From Streptomyces sp. NBC_00190 (GTDB lineage Bacteria > Actinomycetota > Actinomycetes > Streptomycetales > Streptomycetaceae), in NCBI RefSeq assembly GCF_036203305.1, contig NZ_CP108131.1, forward strand, positions 2,914,001 through 2,978,000: a DNA stretch of 64,000 nucleotides, given 5' to 3'. The translations under genes were made by a program, and so were the position numbers. A model generated the notes under the pieces. It worked only from the letters and a program-made list of their open reading frames with translations, did no database searches and was not told where the DNA came from. Position 1 is the stretch's first letter. The number at the start of each line of letters is the position of its first letter. Positions 55,486 to 63,353 of this stretch are shown here, piece by piece.

Positions 55486-55986
55486 ATGCCGGATGCGGAA
55501 GCGACCCAGCAGTACCTGGAGACGAGGCTGTCCCAGTATCAGAAGTGGTACGACCGGAAAGCCGTCAGGATGAAGGCCATGCATCTCAGGATGCGGACCG
55601 TCTCCGTGGTCGGCGGCGCACTGGTCCCCGTGCTCGTGAACATCGACCTGCCGTTCGCCAGGATCACCGCCACGGTGCTCAGCCTGGTCGTCGTCGGCTC
55701 CGTGTCGCTGGAGAGCGTGTACCGGTACCGCGAGATGTGGAAGAACTACAGGTCGACGGAGCAACTCCTCGGCCACGAGCGGGTCTACTTCGAGACCGGG
55801 GTGGGGCCGTACGCCGGCCTCTCGGACACCGAGTCCTTCGCGAGGCTGGTGTCACGGGTGGAGAAGGCCATCGCCAACGAGAACTCCGCCACCTTGAACG
55901 TCATGACCCTGGGCGGTCAGGTGAACGCCGACCTCCAGGCCCAGTACGTCATCCCCGAAGCCCGGCAGGAACGCCGGGACCTCTAG
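55486..55986 (+). CDS. SLATT-type (DUF4231) membrane protein
   Basis: This 166-residue protein has the pattern of the DUF4231/SLATT family. It begins with an N-terminal helix ending QKWYDRKAVRMKAMH. Two membrane helices follow (about 42-58 and 63-81: TVSVVGGALVPVLVNI, ITATVLSLVVVGSVSL), then YRYREMWKNYRSTEQLLGHERVYFETGVGPY and a C-terminal helix with VEKAIANENSATLNV. In the literature SLATT proteins are predicted membrane effectors tied to nucleotide-sensing conflict systems, but lone copies are also frequent. The ATG at 55486 lacks a clear ribosome site. The stop overlaps that of the convergent 64-residue gene. Confidence 0.75.
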   Translation: MPDAEATQQYLETRLSQYQKWYDRKAVRMKAMHLRMRTVSVVGGALVPVLVNIDLPFARITATVLSLVVVGSVSLESVYRYREMWKNYRSTEQLLGHERVYFETGVGPYAGLSDTESFARLVSRVEKAIANENSATLNVMTLGGQVNADLQAQYVIPEARQERRDL

Positions 55987-56177
55987 AGCTTGATGTTCGC
56001 GATCATCGTCGCGAGGGAGTTGAGGAAACGGTTCACGTCGTCGGCGATCGAGCTGGACGCCAGGAAGAAGCCGAAGAGGGCCGCGACGATGGCGGGTCCT
56101 GCCTTGATGTGGTTGCCGCGGATCAGCACCACCAGGATGACCGCCAACAGAACCACCACTGACAGCGAAATGGCCAC
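55983..56177 (-). CDS. 64-residue membrane protein
   Basis: The protein starts with GTG and has a strongly hydrophobic N-terminus (ISLSVVVLLAVILVVLI), a short basic turn (RGNHIKAG) and a second hydrophobic helix (PAIVAALFGFFLASSSI). The C-terminus is amphipathic (ADDVNRFLNSLATMIANIKL). Similar small proteins occur beside plasmid-transfer or integrative-element genes in streptomycetes, from memory. The 3' end overlaps the SLATT-like gene by 4 bp. The function is unknown. Confidence 0.65.
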   Translation of the reverse strand: MAISLSVVVLLAVILVVLIRGNHIKAGPAIVAALFGFFLASSSIADDVNRFLNSLATMIANIKL

Positions 56178-56353
56178 TACTGATCACACCTTCGGTCGTC
56201 CCCTGGTCGGCCCGGGGCGCACGGCCACGCACACCCCCACATGGACCATCCTCCCACCAACGGGCCCCACCTATCCGCCCCGTGACGAATCACCATCGTT
56301 CCGTTTCCGCCAACCACACGTGCACAAGGCATATTTCGGGCACGGGGCGGGGG

Positions 56354-56809
56354 TTACGGGGCGGTGAGGCCGAGCAGGGAGCGAACATGGGCGTACTTCG
56401 CGGCCAGCCGCTCGCGCGTGGGACCGTCCAGTACGGAGAGCCGAACGGGATCGGCGTTGTGCGCGAGGTCGGCCTCCTTGACCAGGAGGGCGCCGGGGGT
56501 GGCGAGGATCCGGGCCGTGTACTGCTCCACCGGTTCGCCGGGGTGTTTGGTGACGGCGAGGACGATGTCCTTCACGGACTGCGGGAGGGCGGCGGAATCC
56601 AGCCAGGTGAGGCTGAGGGCGTCGTCCTCGATCGCGTCGTGGAGCCAGGCCGCCGCCTGCTGCTCGGGACTGCCGCCGCGCACGCGGACTCCCTCGGCCA
56701 CGGCCGCGAGGTGCTCCGCATACGGCCGGCCGGCCTTGTCGGTCTGCCCCTCGTGCGCGGTGCGGGCGAGGGCCTCGACCTCGATGAGGGTCAGGGGGCT
56801 GCTCGTCAT
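56354..56809 (-). CDS. HD-domain hydrolase, MESH1/RelA-SpoT-hydrolase-like
   Basis: This 151-residue single-domain protein has RTAHEGQTDKAGRPYAEHLA and AAAWLHDAIEDD. It shows the order of metal ligands (H19, H33, H57-D58) and the HDxxED motif of alarmone hydrolases of the MESH1/SpoT type. A small-alarmone or general nucleotide-phosphate hydrolase role is likely. The ATG overlaps the stop of the upstream decarboxylase gene by 4 bp (ATGA), so the two are translationally coupled. Confidence 0.82.
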   Translation of the reverse strand: MTSSPLTLIEVEALARTAHEGQTDKAGRPYAEHLAAVAEGVRVRGGSPEQQAAAWLHDAIEDDALSLTWLDSAALPQSVKDIVLAVTKHPGEPVEQYTARILATPGALLVKEADLAHNADPVRLSVLDGPTRERLAAKYAHVRSLLGLTAP

Positions 56810-58194
56810 GCGATCTCCCTTGCCGCTGCCTTGAGGGTCTGCGCGACCCGGTGCACATCCGCCTGCGTGGTACGCCAGTTGGAGAACGCGGCGCGCAGGG
56901 CGGGGGTTCCCCCGTAGACGGTCGGAGTGACGAAGACCTCGTCGGCCACGGCCTCGCGCAGGGCGGCGAGCCGGGCCTGGGTGGGGTCGGCGGCCAGGGT
57001 GAAGCAGACGACGTTGAGCCGGACCGGGGCGAGCAGGGTGAAGGCGGCGTCCTGGGAGAGGTGCTCCCCGAGGGCGCGGGCGCAAGCGATGTCCCGCTCG
57101 ACGATCTCCCGGTGGCCCTGGCGGCCGTACGCGCGGAGCGTGAACCAGGCGGCGAGGGCGCGCAGCCGGTGGGAGTTCTCCGGGGTGAGGTGGACCAGGT
57201 CGGGGAAGTCGCCGAGGGGGCCGAGGTAGGCGGCGGCGTTCTGGAACACGCGGGCCTGGAGGTCCTGTCGGCGGGTGAACTGGACGGCGCTGTCGTAGGG
57301 GACGTTGAGCCACTTGTGCAGGTCGACGCAGAGGGAGTCGGAGGCGTCGAGGCCGTCCGCGAGGTGGGCGTGGTCCGGGGAGAGGGCCGCGAAGGCGCCG
57401 AAAGCGGCATCGGTGTGCAGCCAGAAGTCGTGGCGCTCGCGCAGGGACGCGACGGCCCGGAGGTCGTCGAAGTCGACCGTGTTGACCGTGCCCGCGTTGG
57501 CGACGACCACGGCCGGGCCGGGCGTGTCGGTCAGGGCCCGCTCCAGTGCGGCCGGGTCGACGGCCTCGCGGCCGGGCAGGGTCGGGACCTTGACGAGCGA
57601 ACCCCGGCCGAGGCCGAGGACCGACAGGGCCTTGGCGATGGAGGAGTGCGGGGCGCCGGAGAGCACGCGGACGGGGCCGAGGGCGGCGACGCCGTCCTCG
57701 GCCGGGGCGACGCCGAGGCGTTCCCCGAGCCATTCGCGGGCTATGGCGAGGCCGGTGGTGTTGGACATCGTGGCGCCGCTGACGAAGGTGCCGGTGTGGG
57801 CGTCGGAGAGGTGGAAGAGCTCGCGGAGCCAGCCGACGGTCTCGCGCTCGAGGTCCTGGCCCGCGCCGTCGAGGGCCGAGTTGGAGTTCTGGTCGTAGGC
57901 GGCGGTCAGCCAGTCCCCGGCGAGGGCGGCGGGGGTGGCGCCGCCGGTGACGAAGCCGAGGTAGCGGGGCCCGGCGGAGGCCGACAGCCGGGGCTCCCAG
58001 CGGTCCTGGAACGCGGCGAGGGCCGCTTCCGTGCCGGCGCCGTGCTCCGGGAGGGGCTCGAGGCCGTCCGGCTTTCCGGCGGGCGGTACGACGGGACGCG
58101 CGTCCAGGGCGGACAGCGCGTCGGCGGCGGCGCGACGGGTGATGTCGAGGAGGTCGGGGAGCCGGGCGAGGTCGGCGGCGAGCGTGCGGTCCAT
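56806..58194 (-). CDS. PLP-dependent group II amino-acid decarboxylase
   Basis: This 462-residue enzyme is of the aromatic-amino-acid / glutamate decarboxylase superfamily. The PLP Schiff-base Lys is K294 in SLCVDLHKWLNVPYD. D262 in LHTDAAFG contacts the pyridine nitrogen, and H183 in SGAPHSSIAKAL stacks on it. The N-terminal FVTGGATPAALAGDWL region is typical. Substrate preference is not readable by eye. It is coupled downstream to the HD hydrolase gene. Confidence 0.9.
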   Translation of the reverse strand: MDRTLAADLARLPDLLDITRRAAADALSALDARPVVPPAGKPDGLEPLPEHGAGTEAALAAFQDRWEPRLSASAGPRYLGFVTGGATPAALAGDWLTAAYDQNSNSALDGAGQDLERETVGWLRELFHLSDAHTGTFVSGATMSNTTGLAIAREWLGERLGVAPAEDGVAALGPVRVLSGAPHSSIAKALSVLGLGRGSLVKVPTLPGREAVDPAALERALTDTPGPAVVVANAGTVNTVDFDDLRAVASLRERHDFWLHTDAAFGAFAALSPDHAHLADGLDASDSLCVDLHKWLNVPYDSAVQFTRRQDLQARVFQNAAAYLGPLGDFPDLVHLTPENSHRLRALAAWFTLRAYGRQGHREIVERDIACARALGEHLSQDAAFTLLAPVRLNVVCFTLAADPTQARLAALREAVADEVFVTPTVYGGTPALRAAFSNWRTTQADVHRVAQTLKAAAREIA

Positions 58195-58225
58195 GGAAGC
58201 ACGTTAGGCGCAGCCGGGGTGGCGG

Positions 58226-58257
58226 GGGCGGGCCAATCCGGGGTGATTGGCCCGCCC
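58226..58257 (-). terminator. Terminator after the ABC ATPase gene
   Basis: A perfect 13-bp stem (58226-58238 GGGCGGGCCAATC with 58245-58257 GATTGGCCCGCCC) has a 6-nt loop. It lies between the ABC ATPase gene and the decarboxylase start. Confidence 0.85.
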
Positions 58258-58316
58258 CTGACCGCCCGCCCCTGACCGGCCGCCCCTGACCGCCCGCGCT
58301 GACCGCCCGCCCTGAC
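58251..58316. repeat. Five imperfect 12-14-nt tandem repeats ending CTGAC
   Basis: Units read roughly CCGCCCCTGAC, with GCCCG or GGCCG joints, five times between the ABC ATPase stop and its terminator. No coding sense is apparent on either strand. It is a simple-sequence repeat likely to vary in length between strains. Confidence 0.75.
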
Positions 58317-58348
58317 CGGCCCGTCCCCAACGGCCGGCGCAGGCCGGG

Positions 58349-59170
58349 TCAGGCCGCCGCTCCGGCGTGCGCCGGGGCCGGGCGTGCGGTGAGCGCCGTC
58401 ATCCGGGCGGCGATGGCAGCGGCGGAGCCGTGCGCCAGCCGGTCCGCGATCAGGCCGTCGGCGAGGAAGAGCACCTGGTCGGCGTGGGCCGCGGCGACCG
58501 GGTCGTGGGTGACCATCACGACGGTGGCGCGCAGGGAGTCGACGGCGGTCCGGAGCAGTCCGAGCACCTCGGCCGCGGTGGTGGTGTCGAGGGCGCCGGT
58601 GGGTTCGTCGGCGAAGACCACGTCGGGGCGGGTGACGAGGGCGCGGGCGATGGCGACACGCTGCTGCTGGCCGCCGGAGAGCTCTGCGGGGCGGCGCCGG
58701 CCCTTGCCCTCCAGGCCGACGCGGGTGAGCAGGTCGGCCGCCCGGTCCCGGTCGTGGCCGGTGGAGCGGCCTGTGGCGAGCCGCGTCGGGAGCAGCACGT
58801 TCTGTTCGACGGTGAGGGAGGGCAGCAGGTTGAAGGCCTGGAAGACGAAGCCGAGGCGGCTGCGGCGCAGTTCGGTGAGCTCGTTCTCGTCCATGCCGGT
58901 GATCTCGGTTCCGCCGAGGCGGACGGAGCCCTCGGTGGGCACGTCGAGTCCTGCGGCGCACTGGAGGAAGGTGGACTTGCCGGAGCCGGAGGGGCCCATC
59001 ACGGCGGTGAAGCTGCCGCGCGGCAGGCTCAGGTCGATCCCGCGCAGCGCGTGCACGGCGCCGGCCCCGTTCCCGTACTGGCGCCGTACGCCGCGCAGCT
59101 CCACGGCGGCCGAGGTGCCGGGCCCCTCGGCCGTCTCGTCGTGCCGCCGCTTGGTTCGCCGGATCCCCAT
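58349..59170 (-). CDS. ABC transporter ATP-binding protein (MacB/LolD-type), permease absent
   Basis: This 273-residue ATPase has Walker A GPSGSGKST, Q-loop FVFQAFNLLPSLT, signature LSGGQQQRVAIARAL, Walker B VVFADEP and the H-loop VTHDP. This subclass serves FtsX-like permeases for lipoprotein or peptide export. In streptomycetes the permease gene normally follows directly, but here the next genes are a decarboxylase and an HD hydrolase. The C-terminus is Ala-rich. Confidence 0.9.
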   Translation of the reverse strand: MGIRRTKRRHDETAEGPGTSAAVELRGVRRQYGNGAGAVHALRGIDLSLPRGSFTAVMGPSGSGKSTFLQCAAGLDVPTEGSVRLGGTEITGMDENELTELRRSRLGFVFQAFNLLPSLTVEQNVLLPTRLATGRSTGHDRDRAADLLTRVGLEGKGRRRPAELSGGQQQRVAIARALVTRPDVVFADEPTGALDTTTAAEVLGLLRTAVDSLRATVVMVTHDPVAAAHADQVLFLADGLIADRLAHGSAAAIAARMTALTARPAPAHAGAAA

Positions 59171-59283
59171 GGTGTGCAGCCTTCCGTGACGTCGCTGTTC
59201 GTGGTGCCGACGCTACGGATCATGGCGGGGCGGCGGCCATGACGGCGCCCGGCGGAACGGGGGTGGGGCAAACCCCACCCCGG

Positions 59284-60426
59284 TCAGGGGGAGCGGCGGA
59301 TCAGCAGCAGCGCGCGGTCGTCGTTGACGTCCTTGGCGACCTTTTCGATCAGGTGCCAGGCGGCGCCCTCCCAGCCGGCGGCGACGTAGCGGTCGGCTTC
59401 GCCGGTGAGGCGGTCCATGCCCTCGCTGATGTCGCGGTCGGCCGTCTCGACCAGGCCGTCGGTGAAGAGCATCAGGACGTCGCCGCGGCGGAGGTTCCCG
59501 CGGGCGGGGGTGAACTCGGCGCCGTCGTAGACGCCGAGCAGCGGGCCCTCACCGGTCTTCTCCTGCCAGCGGCCGGTGCCCGCGGAGAGCTGGAGGGCGG
59601 GGAGGTGGCCGGCGGAGAGGAGTTCGTAGTCGCCGGTCGCCAGGTCCAGGACGAGGTGGATGGAGGTGGCGAAGCCCTCGTCCCAGTCCTGGCGGAGCAG
59701 GTAGCCGTTGGCGGCGGGCAGGAAGCCGTGCGGTGGCAGCGCGCCGAGCAGGCCGCCGAAGGCGCCGGACAGCAGCAGGGCCCGGGAGCCCGCCTCCATT
59801 CCTTTGCCGGAGACGTCGGTCAGGACGATCTCCAGGGTCCGGCCGCCGTTGGTGCGTGCCGCGACGACGAAGTCACCGGAGAACGACTGGCCGCCGGCCG
59901 GGCGCAGCGCCATCTCGCGGTGCCAGCCGCGGGGCAGGGCGGGCAGCTTGCTCTGGACGCGGATCCGTTCGCGCAGGTCGAAGAGCATGGTGCCGCCGCG
60001 CCGCCAGGGCACGCCGACCCGGCTGCGGAACTGGGCGATGACCAGCCCGAAGAAGCCGCAGGCCGCGACGACGAGGACGGTACCGGGGGTGACCCGCGCC
60101 GGGCCCTGGGTGTAGGGGCCGAGCACCAGGGCCTCGACGATCAGCGCGGCCGCGGAGGCGGCGTACAGCGCGAGGAGGCTGGCGGGGCGCAGCAGCAGGC
60201 CGCCGGCCACGATCGGCAGGACGAGCGCCGACGGCGAGAACCAGACGGGCAGCATCAGGGTGCCGCAGGCGATGGCGGGGACGGTGGCCAGCAGGCCGGC
60301 GAAGGCGAGCCAGTCCGAGGCGTCGCCGCGGAAGTAGTCGACGGCTGATTTGCGCAGGGCGGTGCGCGCCCGGCGCGACAGCATGCGCATCCGGGCCATG
60401 AGGGATTCCACGCGTGCTCCGGCCAT
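59284..60426 (-). CDS. PP2C/SpoIIE-family protein phosphatase with membrane domain
   Basis: In this 380-residue protein, residues 38-140 carry about four membrane helices. After a linker, the SpoIIE-type serine phosphatase domain (about 165-380) has FSGDFVVAAR, IVLTDVSGKGMEAG, LLSAGHLPAL and LMLFTDGLVETADRDIS with the metal-binding Asp residues. It probably dephosphorylates an anti-anti-sigma factor; no such partner gene is nearby. It diverges from the Eis-type acetyltransferase gene. Confidence 0.9.
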   Translation of the reverse strand: MAGARVESLMARMRMLSRRARTALRKSAVDYFRGDASDWLAFAGLLATVPAIACGTLMLPVWFSPSALVLPIVAGGLLLRPASLLALYAASAAALIVEALVLGPYTQGPARVTPGTVLVVAACGFFGLVIAQFRSRVGVPWRRGGTMLFDLRERIRVQSKLPALPRGWHREMALRPAGGQSFSGDFVVAARTNGGRTLEIVLTDVSGKGMEAGSRALLLSGAFGGLLGALPPHGFLPAANGYLLRQDWDEGFATSIHLVLDLATGDYELLSAGHLPALQLSAGTGRWQEKTGEGPLLGVYDGAEFTPARGNLRRGDVLMLFTDGLVETADRDISEGMDRLTGEADRYVAAGWEGAAWHLIEKVAKDVNDDRALLLIRRSP

Positions 60427-60543
60427 TGCTTCGGGACCTTATCCATCCCGGCTGTGGATGCGCAGGGGTACCCCTGGACCTGAGGTCCGACGGCGCCCGA
60501 AAACAGGTCGACTGCAACGGAATGCCCTGATAGGGATGAGCGT

Positions 60544-61779
60544 ATGGCTCTTGAGATGCGCGTATTACAGGCCGATGAGTGGGATGTCTGGTACGACCAC
60601 CTGGAACTGGCCTTCGGCGGTGTGCCCGATTCCCCGCAGGAGCGACCGCTGTACAAGTCGCTGACGGAGACGGAACGTTCGCTCGGTGTCTGGGACGGCG
60701 CCACGTGCGTGGGCTCGGCCGGATCCTTCGCTTTCCGCCTCTCCGTGCCGGGCGGGGCGATCGTCCCGGCGGCCGGCGTGACGACGGTGGGCGTCTCCCC
60801 CACCCACCGGCGGCGCGGGGTGCTCAGGTCCCTGATGCACCGGCAGCTGGACGACATCCGGGCGGGTGGCGAACCGCTCGCCGTGCTGACGGCCTCGGAT
60901 CCGGCGATCTACGGGCGCTTCGGCTACGGCACGGCGACGTACGCCCTGGGCGTGGACATCGACACGACGCGGGTACGGCTCACCGTGCCGCCGGGGACGG
61001 ACGAGGTGCGGCTGCGCCTGGTCGACCCGGAGGGCGCGCTGGCCGACTGCGAGCGGGTCTACGCGGCGCTGGTCCCCCTGCGCCCCGGGATGCCGGCCCG
61101 GCAGCCGGGCTGGGAGCGGCACGCACTGCTGGACGGGCCCGCGCTGCGCGGCGGCGGGTCGGCACTCAAGTGCGTGGTGGCGGAAGGGGAGGACGGCGAG
61201 GTGGTGGGGTACGCCCGCTACCGGGTCAAGCCCGACTGGGACCACACCGGCTCGGACGGCAAGGTCGAGGTCGCCGACCTCGACGCGCTGGACCCGGCTG
61301 CGTACGCGGCGCTGTGGCGCTACCTCTTCGAGATCGACCTGACGTGGGCGGTACGGGCGAAGTCCCGGCCGCTCGACGACCCGCTGCTGCACCTGGTCAG
61401 CGACGTCCGGCGGTCGCGGACGCGTCTGCGGGACTCGCTGCACGTACGGCTCGTCGACCTGCCGGCCGCGCTGGAGGCGCGGACGTACGGGGCCCCGGCG
61501 GACGTGGTCCTGGACGTCGAGGACGCGTTCTGCCCGTGGAACGGGGGCCGGTGGCGGCTGACCGCCGACGGGAAGGGCGCCGCCTCCTGCACGCGGACCG
61601 AGGAGCCGGCGGAGCTGGCGCTGTCGGTCCGGGAGCTGGGATCGGCGTACCTCGGCGGGATCACCCTCACCTCACTGGCGGCGGCGGGCCTGGTGCGCGA
61701 GCTGCGCGGGGGCGCCCTGGCCGAGGCCTCGCGGGCCTTCGCGGGGGACGTGGCCCCCTGGCTCCCGCACGGCTTCTAG
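60544..61779 (+). CDS. Eis-type GNAT N-acetyltransferase
   Basis: This 411-residue tripartite protein has an N-terminal GNAT domain with the acetyl-CoA-binding VGVSPTHRRRGVLRSLMHRQ, a second GNAT-like region (about 160-295) and a sterol-carrier-like C-terminal domain. It ends with WLPHGF, where the C-terminal carboxylate is the catalytic base in Eis proteins. The family acetylates aminoglycosides and other amines. The stop overlaps that of the convergent DNA glycosylase gene. Confidence 0.9.
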   Translation: MALEMRVLQADEWDVWYDHLELAFGGVPDSPQERPLYKSLTETERSLGVWDGATCVGSAGSFAFRLSVPGGAIVPAAGVTTVGVSPTHRRRGVLRSLMHRQLDDIRAGGEPLAVLTASDPAIYGRFGYGTATYALGVDIDTTRVRLTVPPGTDEVRLRLVDPEGALADCERVYAALVPLRPGMPARQPGWERHALLDGPALRGGGSALKCVVAEGEDGEVVGYARYRVKPDWDHTGSDGKVEVADLDALDPAAYAALWRYLFEIDLTWAVRAKSRPLDDPLLHLVSDVRRSRTRLRDSLHVRLVDLPAALEARTYGAPADVVLDVEDAFCPWNGGRWRLTADGKGAASCTRTEEPAELALSVRELGSAYLGGITLTSLAAAGLVRELRGGALAEASRAFAGDVAPWLPHGF

Positions 61780-62582
61780 CGGGACTGGCAGCCCGGGCAC
61801 CAGAAGAGGTTGCGGGCGGCGAGACCGGCGGTGCGGACCTCGCCCCCGCAGATGTGGCAGGGCATGTTCGCCCTCCGGTAGACGTACACCTCGCCGCCGT
61901 GGTCGTCCACCCGCGGCGGGCGGCCCATGGCCTCGGGCAGGTGCTCGTCGCGGACGGTGTCGATCCGGTTGTTCCGCACGCCCTCGCGCATGAGCGCGGC
62001 GAGGTCCGCCCACATGGCGTCCCACTCGGCGCGCGTGAGGTCCTTGCCCAGGCGGTACGGGTCGATGCCGTGCCGGAAGAGGACCTCGGCGCGGTAGACG
62101 TTGCCGACGCCCGCGACGATCTTCTGGTCCATCAGCAGGGCCGCGATCGTGGTGCGGGAGCGGGAGATCCGCTTCCAGGCCCGGTCCGGGTCGTCGGCGG
62201 GCCGCAGCGGGTCGGGGCCGAGCCGGTCGTGTATCGCCTTCTTCTCGCCCTCGCCGATCAGCGCGCAGGCGGTGGGCCCGCGCAGGTCGGCGTAGTGCTC
62301 CTCGTTCAGCAGGCGCAGCCGGACCGTGTCGGTCGCGGGCGGCGCCGGGGCGGGGCCGAAGCCGAGCTTGCCGAAGAGGCCGAGGTGGATGTGGATCCAG
62401 GCGTCGCCCAGCTCCAGGAAGAGGTGCTTGCCGTGCGCCTCCGCGCTCTCCAGCTCGCGCCCGTCGAGCAGGGCCGCGCTCTCCTCGAAGCGGCCCTGCG
62501 GGCTGCTGACCCGGACCGGGCGGGCGGCGAACCGCTCGGTGTGGTCCTGGGCGAGGCGGTGGATCGTATGCCCCTCGGGCAC
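61776..62582 (-). CDS. Fpg/Nei-family DNA glycosylase (Nei2-like)
   Basis: This 268-residue base-excision-repair enzyme has P2 and E3 at the start (MPEGHTIHRLAQDH) as the catalytic Schiff-base and acid residues. The helix-2-turn-helix segment is QKIVAGVGNVYRAEVLF. The C-terminal zinc finger is C-x2-C-x16-C-x2-C (CHICGGE to FWCPGCQSR). The PEGHTIHRLA beginning is typical of actinobacterial Nei2 rather than Fpg. Confidence 0.93.
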   Translation of the reverse strand: MPEGHTIHRLAQDHTERFAARPVRVSSPQGRFEESAALLDGRELESAEAHGKHLFLELGDAWIHIHLGLFGKLGFGPAPAPPATDTVRLRLLNEEHYADLRGPTACALIGEGEKKAIHDRLGPDPLRPADDPDRAWKRISRSRTTIAALLMDQKIVAGVGNVYRAEVLFRHGIDPYRLGKDLTRAEWDAMWADLAALMREGVRNNRIDTVRDEHLPEAMGRPPRVDDHGGEVYVYRRANMPCHICGGEVRTAGLAARNLFWCPGCQSR

Positions 62583-62607
62583 GGCACTGCTCCTACGTCT
62601 GGAAACG

Positions 62608-62638
62608 GCCGTGCCGCCGGGGACTCCGGCGGCACGGC
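62608..62638 (-). terminator. Terminator of rpiB
   Basis: A perfect 13-bp stem (62608-62620 with 62626-62638) has a 5-nt loop, 12 nt after the rpiB stop. Confidence 0.92.
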
Positions 62639-62649
62639 GAAGCGGAAGA

Positions 62650-63135
62650 TCAGCCCTGCGGGTGGTGGGCCGGGATCGGGGGCAGCTCGCCGGTCTGCTC
62701 GTAGGCGGAGAGCATCTCGATGCGGCGCGTGTGGCGCTCCTCGTCGGAGTACGGGGTCGCCAGGAAGGCCTCGATGAAGCTGACGGCCTCGTCCTGCGTG
62801 TGCATCCGGCCGCCGACGGAGATCACGTTGGCGTTGTTGTGCTCACGGCCGAGCTTCGCGGTGTCGACGCTCCAGGCGAGGATGGCGCGGACGCCCTTGA
62901 CCTTGTTCGCGGCGATCTGCTCGCCGTTGCCGGAGCCGCCGATCACGATGCCGAGGCTGTCGGCGTCCGCGGCGGTCTTCTCCGCGGCGCGGAGGCAGAA
63001 CGGCGGGTAGTCGTCCACCGCGTCGTAGATGTGGGGCCCACAGTCGACGGGCTCGTGGCCGTTGTTCTTGAGCCAGTCCACCAAGTGGTTCTTGAGCTCA
63101 AAGCCGGCATGGTCGGATCCGAGGTACACGCGCAT
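62650..63135 (-). CDS. rpiB: Ribose-5-phosphate isomerase B
   Basis: This 161-residue isomerase of the RpiB/LacAB family begins MRVYLGSDHAGFELKNHLVDWL. The phosphate and active-site loop is GIVIGGSGNGEQIAANKVKG, and NNANVISVGGRM follows. It acts in the pentose phosphate pathway. The ATG at 63135 is chosen because it gives the family's normal beginning; in-frame codons upstream would add 19 residues unlike the family. Confidence 0.94.
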   Translation of the reverse strand: MRVYLGSDHAGFELKNHLVDWLKNNGHEPVDCGPHIYDAVDDYPPFCLRAAEKTAADADSLGIVIGGSGNGEQIAANKVKGVRAILAWSVDTAKLGREHNNANVISVGGRMHTQDEAVSFIEAFLATPYSDEERHTRRIEMLSAYEQTGELPPIPAHHPQG

Positions 63136-63353
63136 GGGACGAGTGTGGCACGAACGGGCCCGGCAGCCCGCAGGGGGTGTCGCGTAAGTCACTTCTAAAG
63201 CTCAAGTAAACCCAAAGAACGCAGATGGGACAGGGGGGACCGCGGTTCTGGACGTTCGTCCCTACGCAACGATCCGGATTGGGGTCTTCCGCCCTGCGTT
63301 CATCTCAGGTTTGAATGCCGGGGCTCGCAACCCGAGAACCTAAGGATCCGTCC

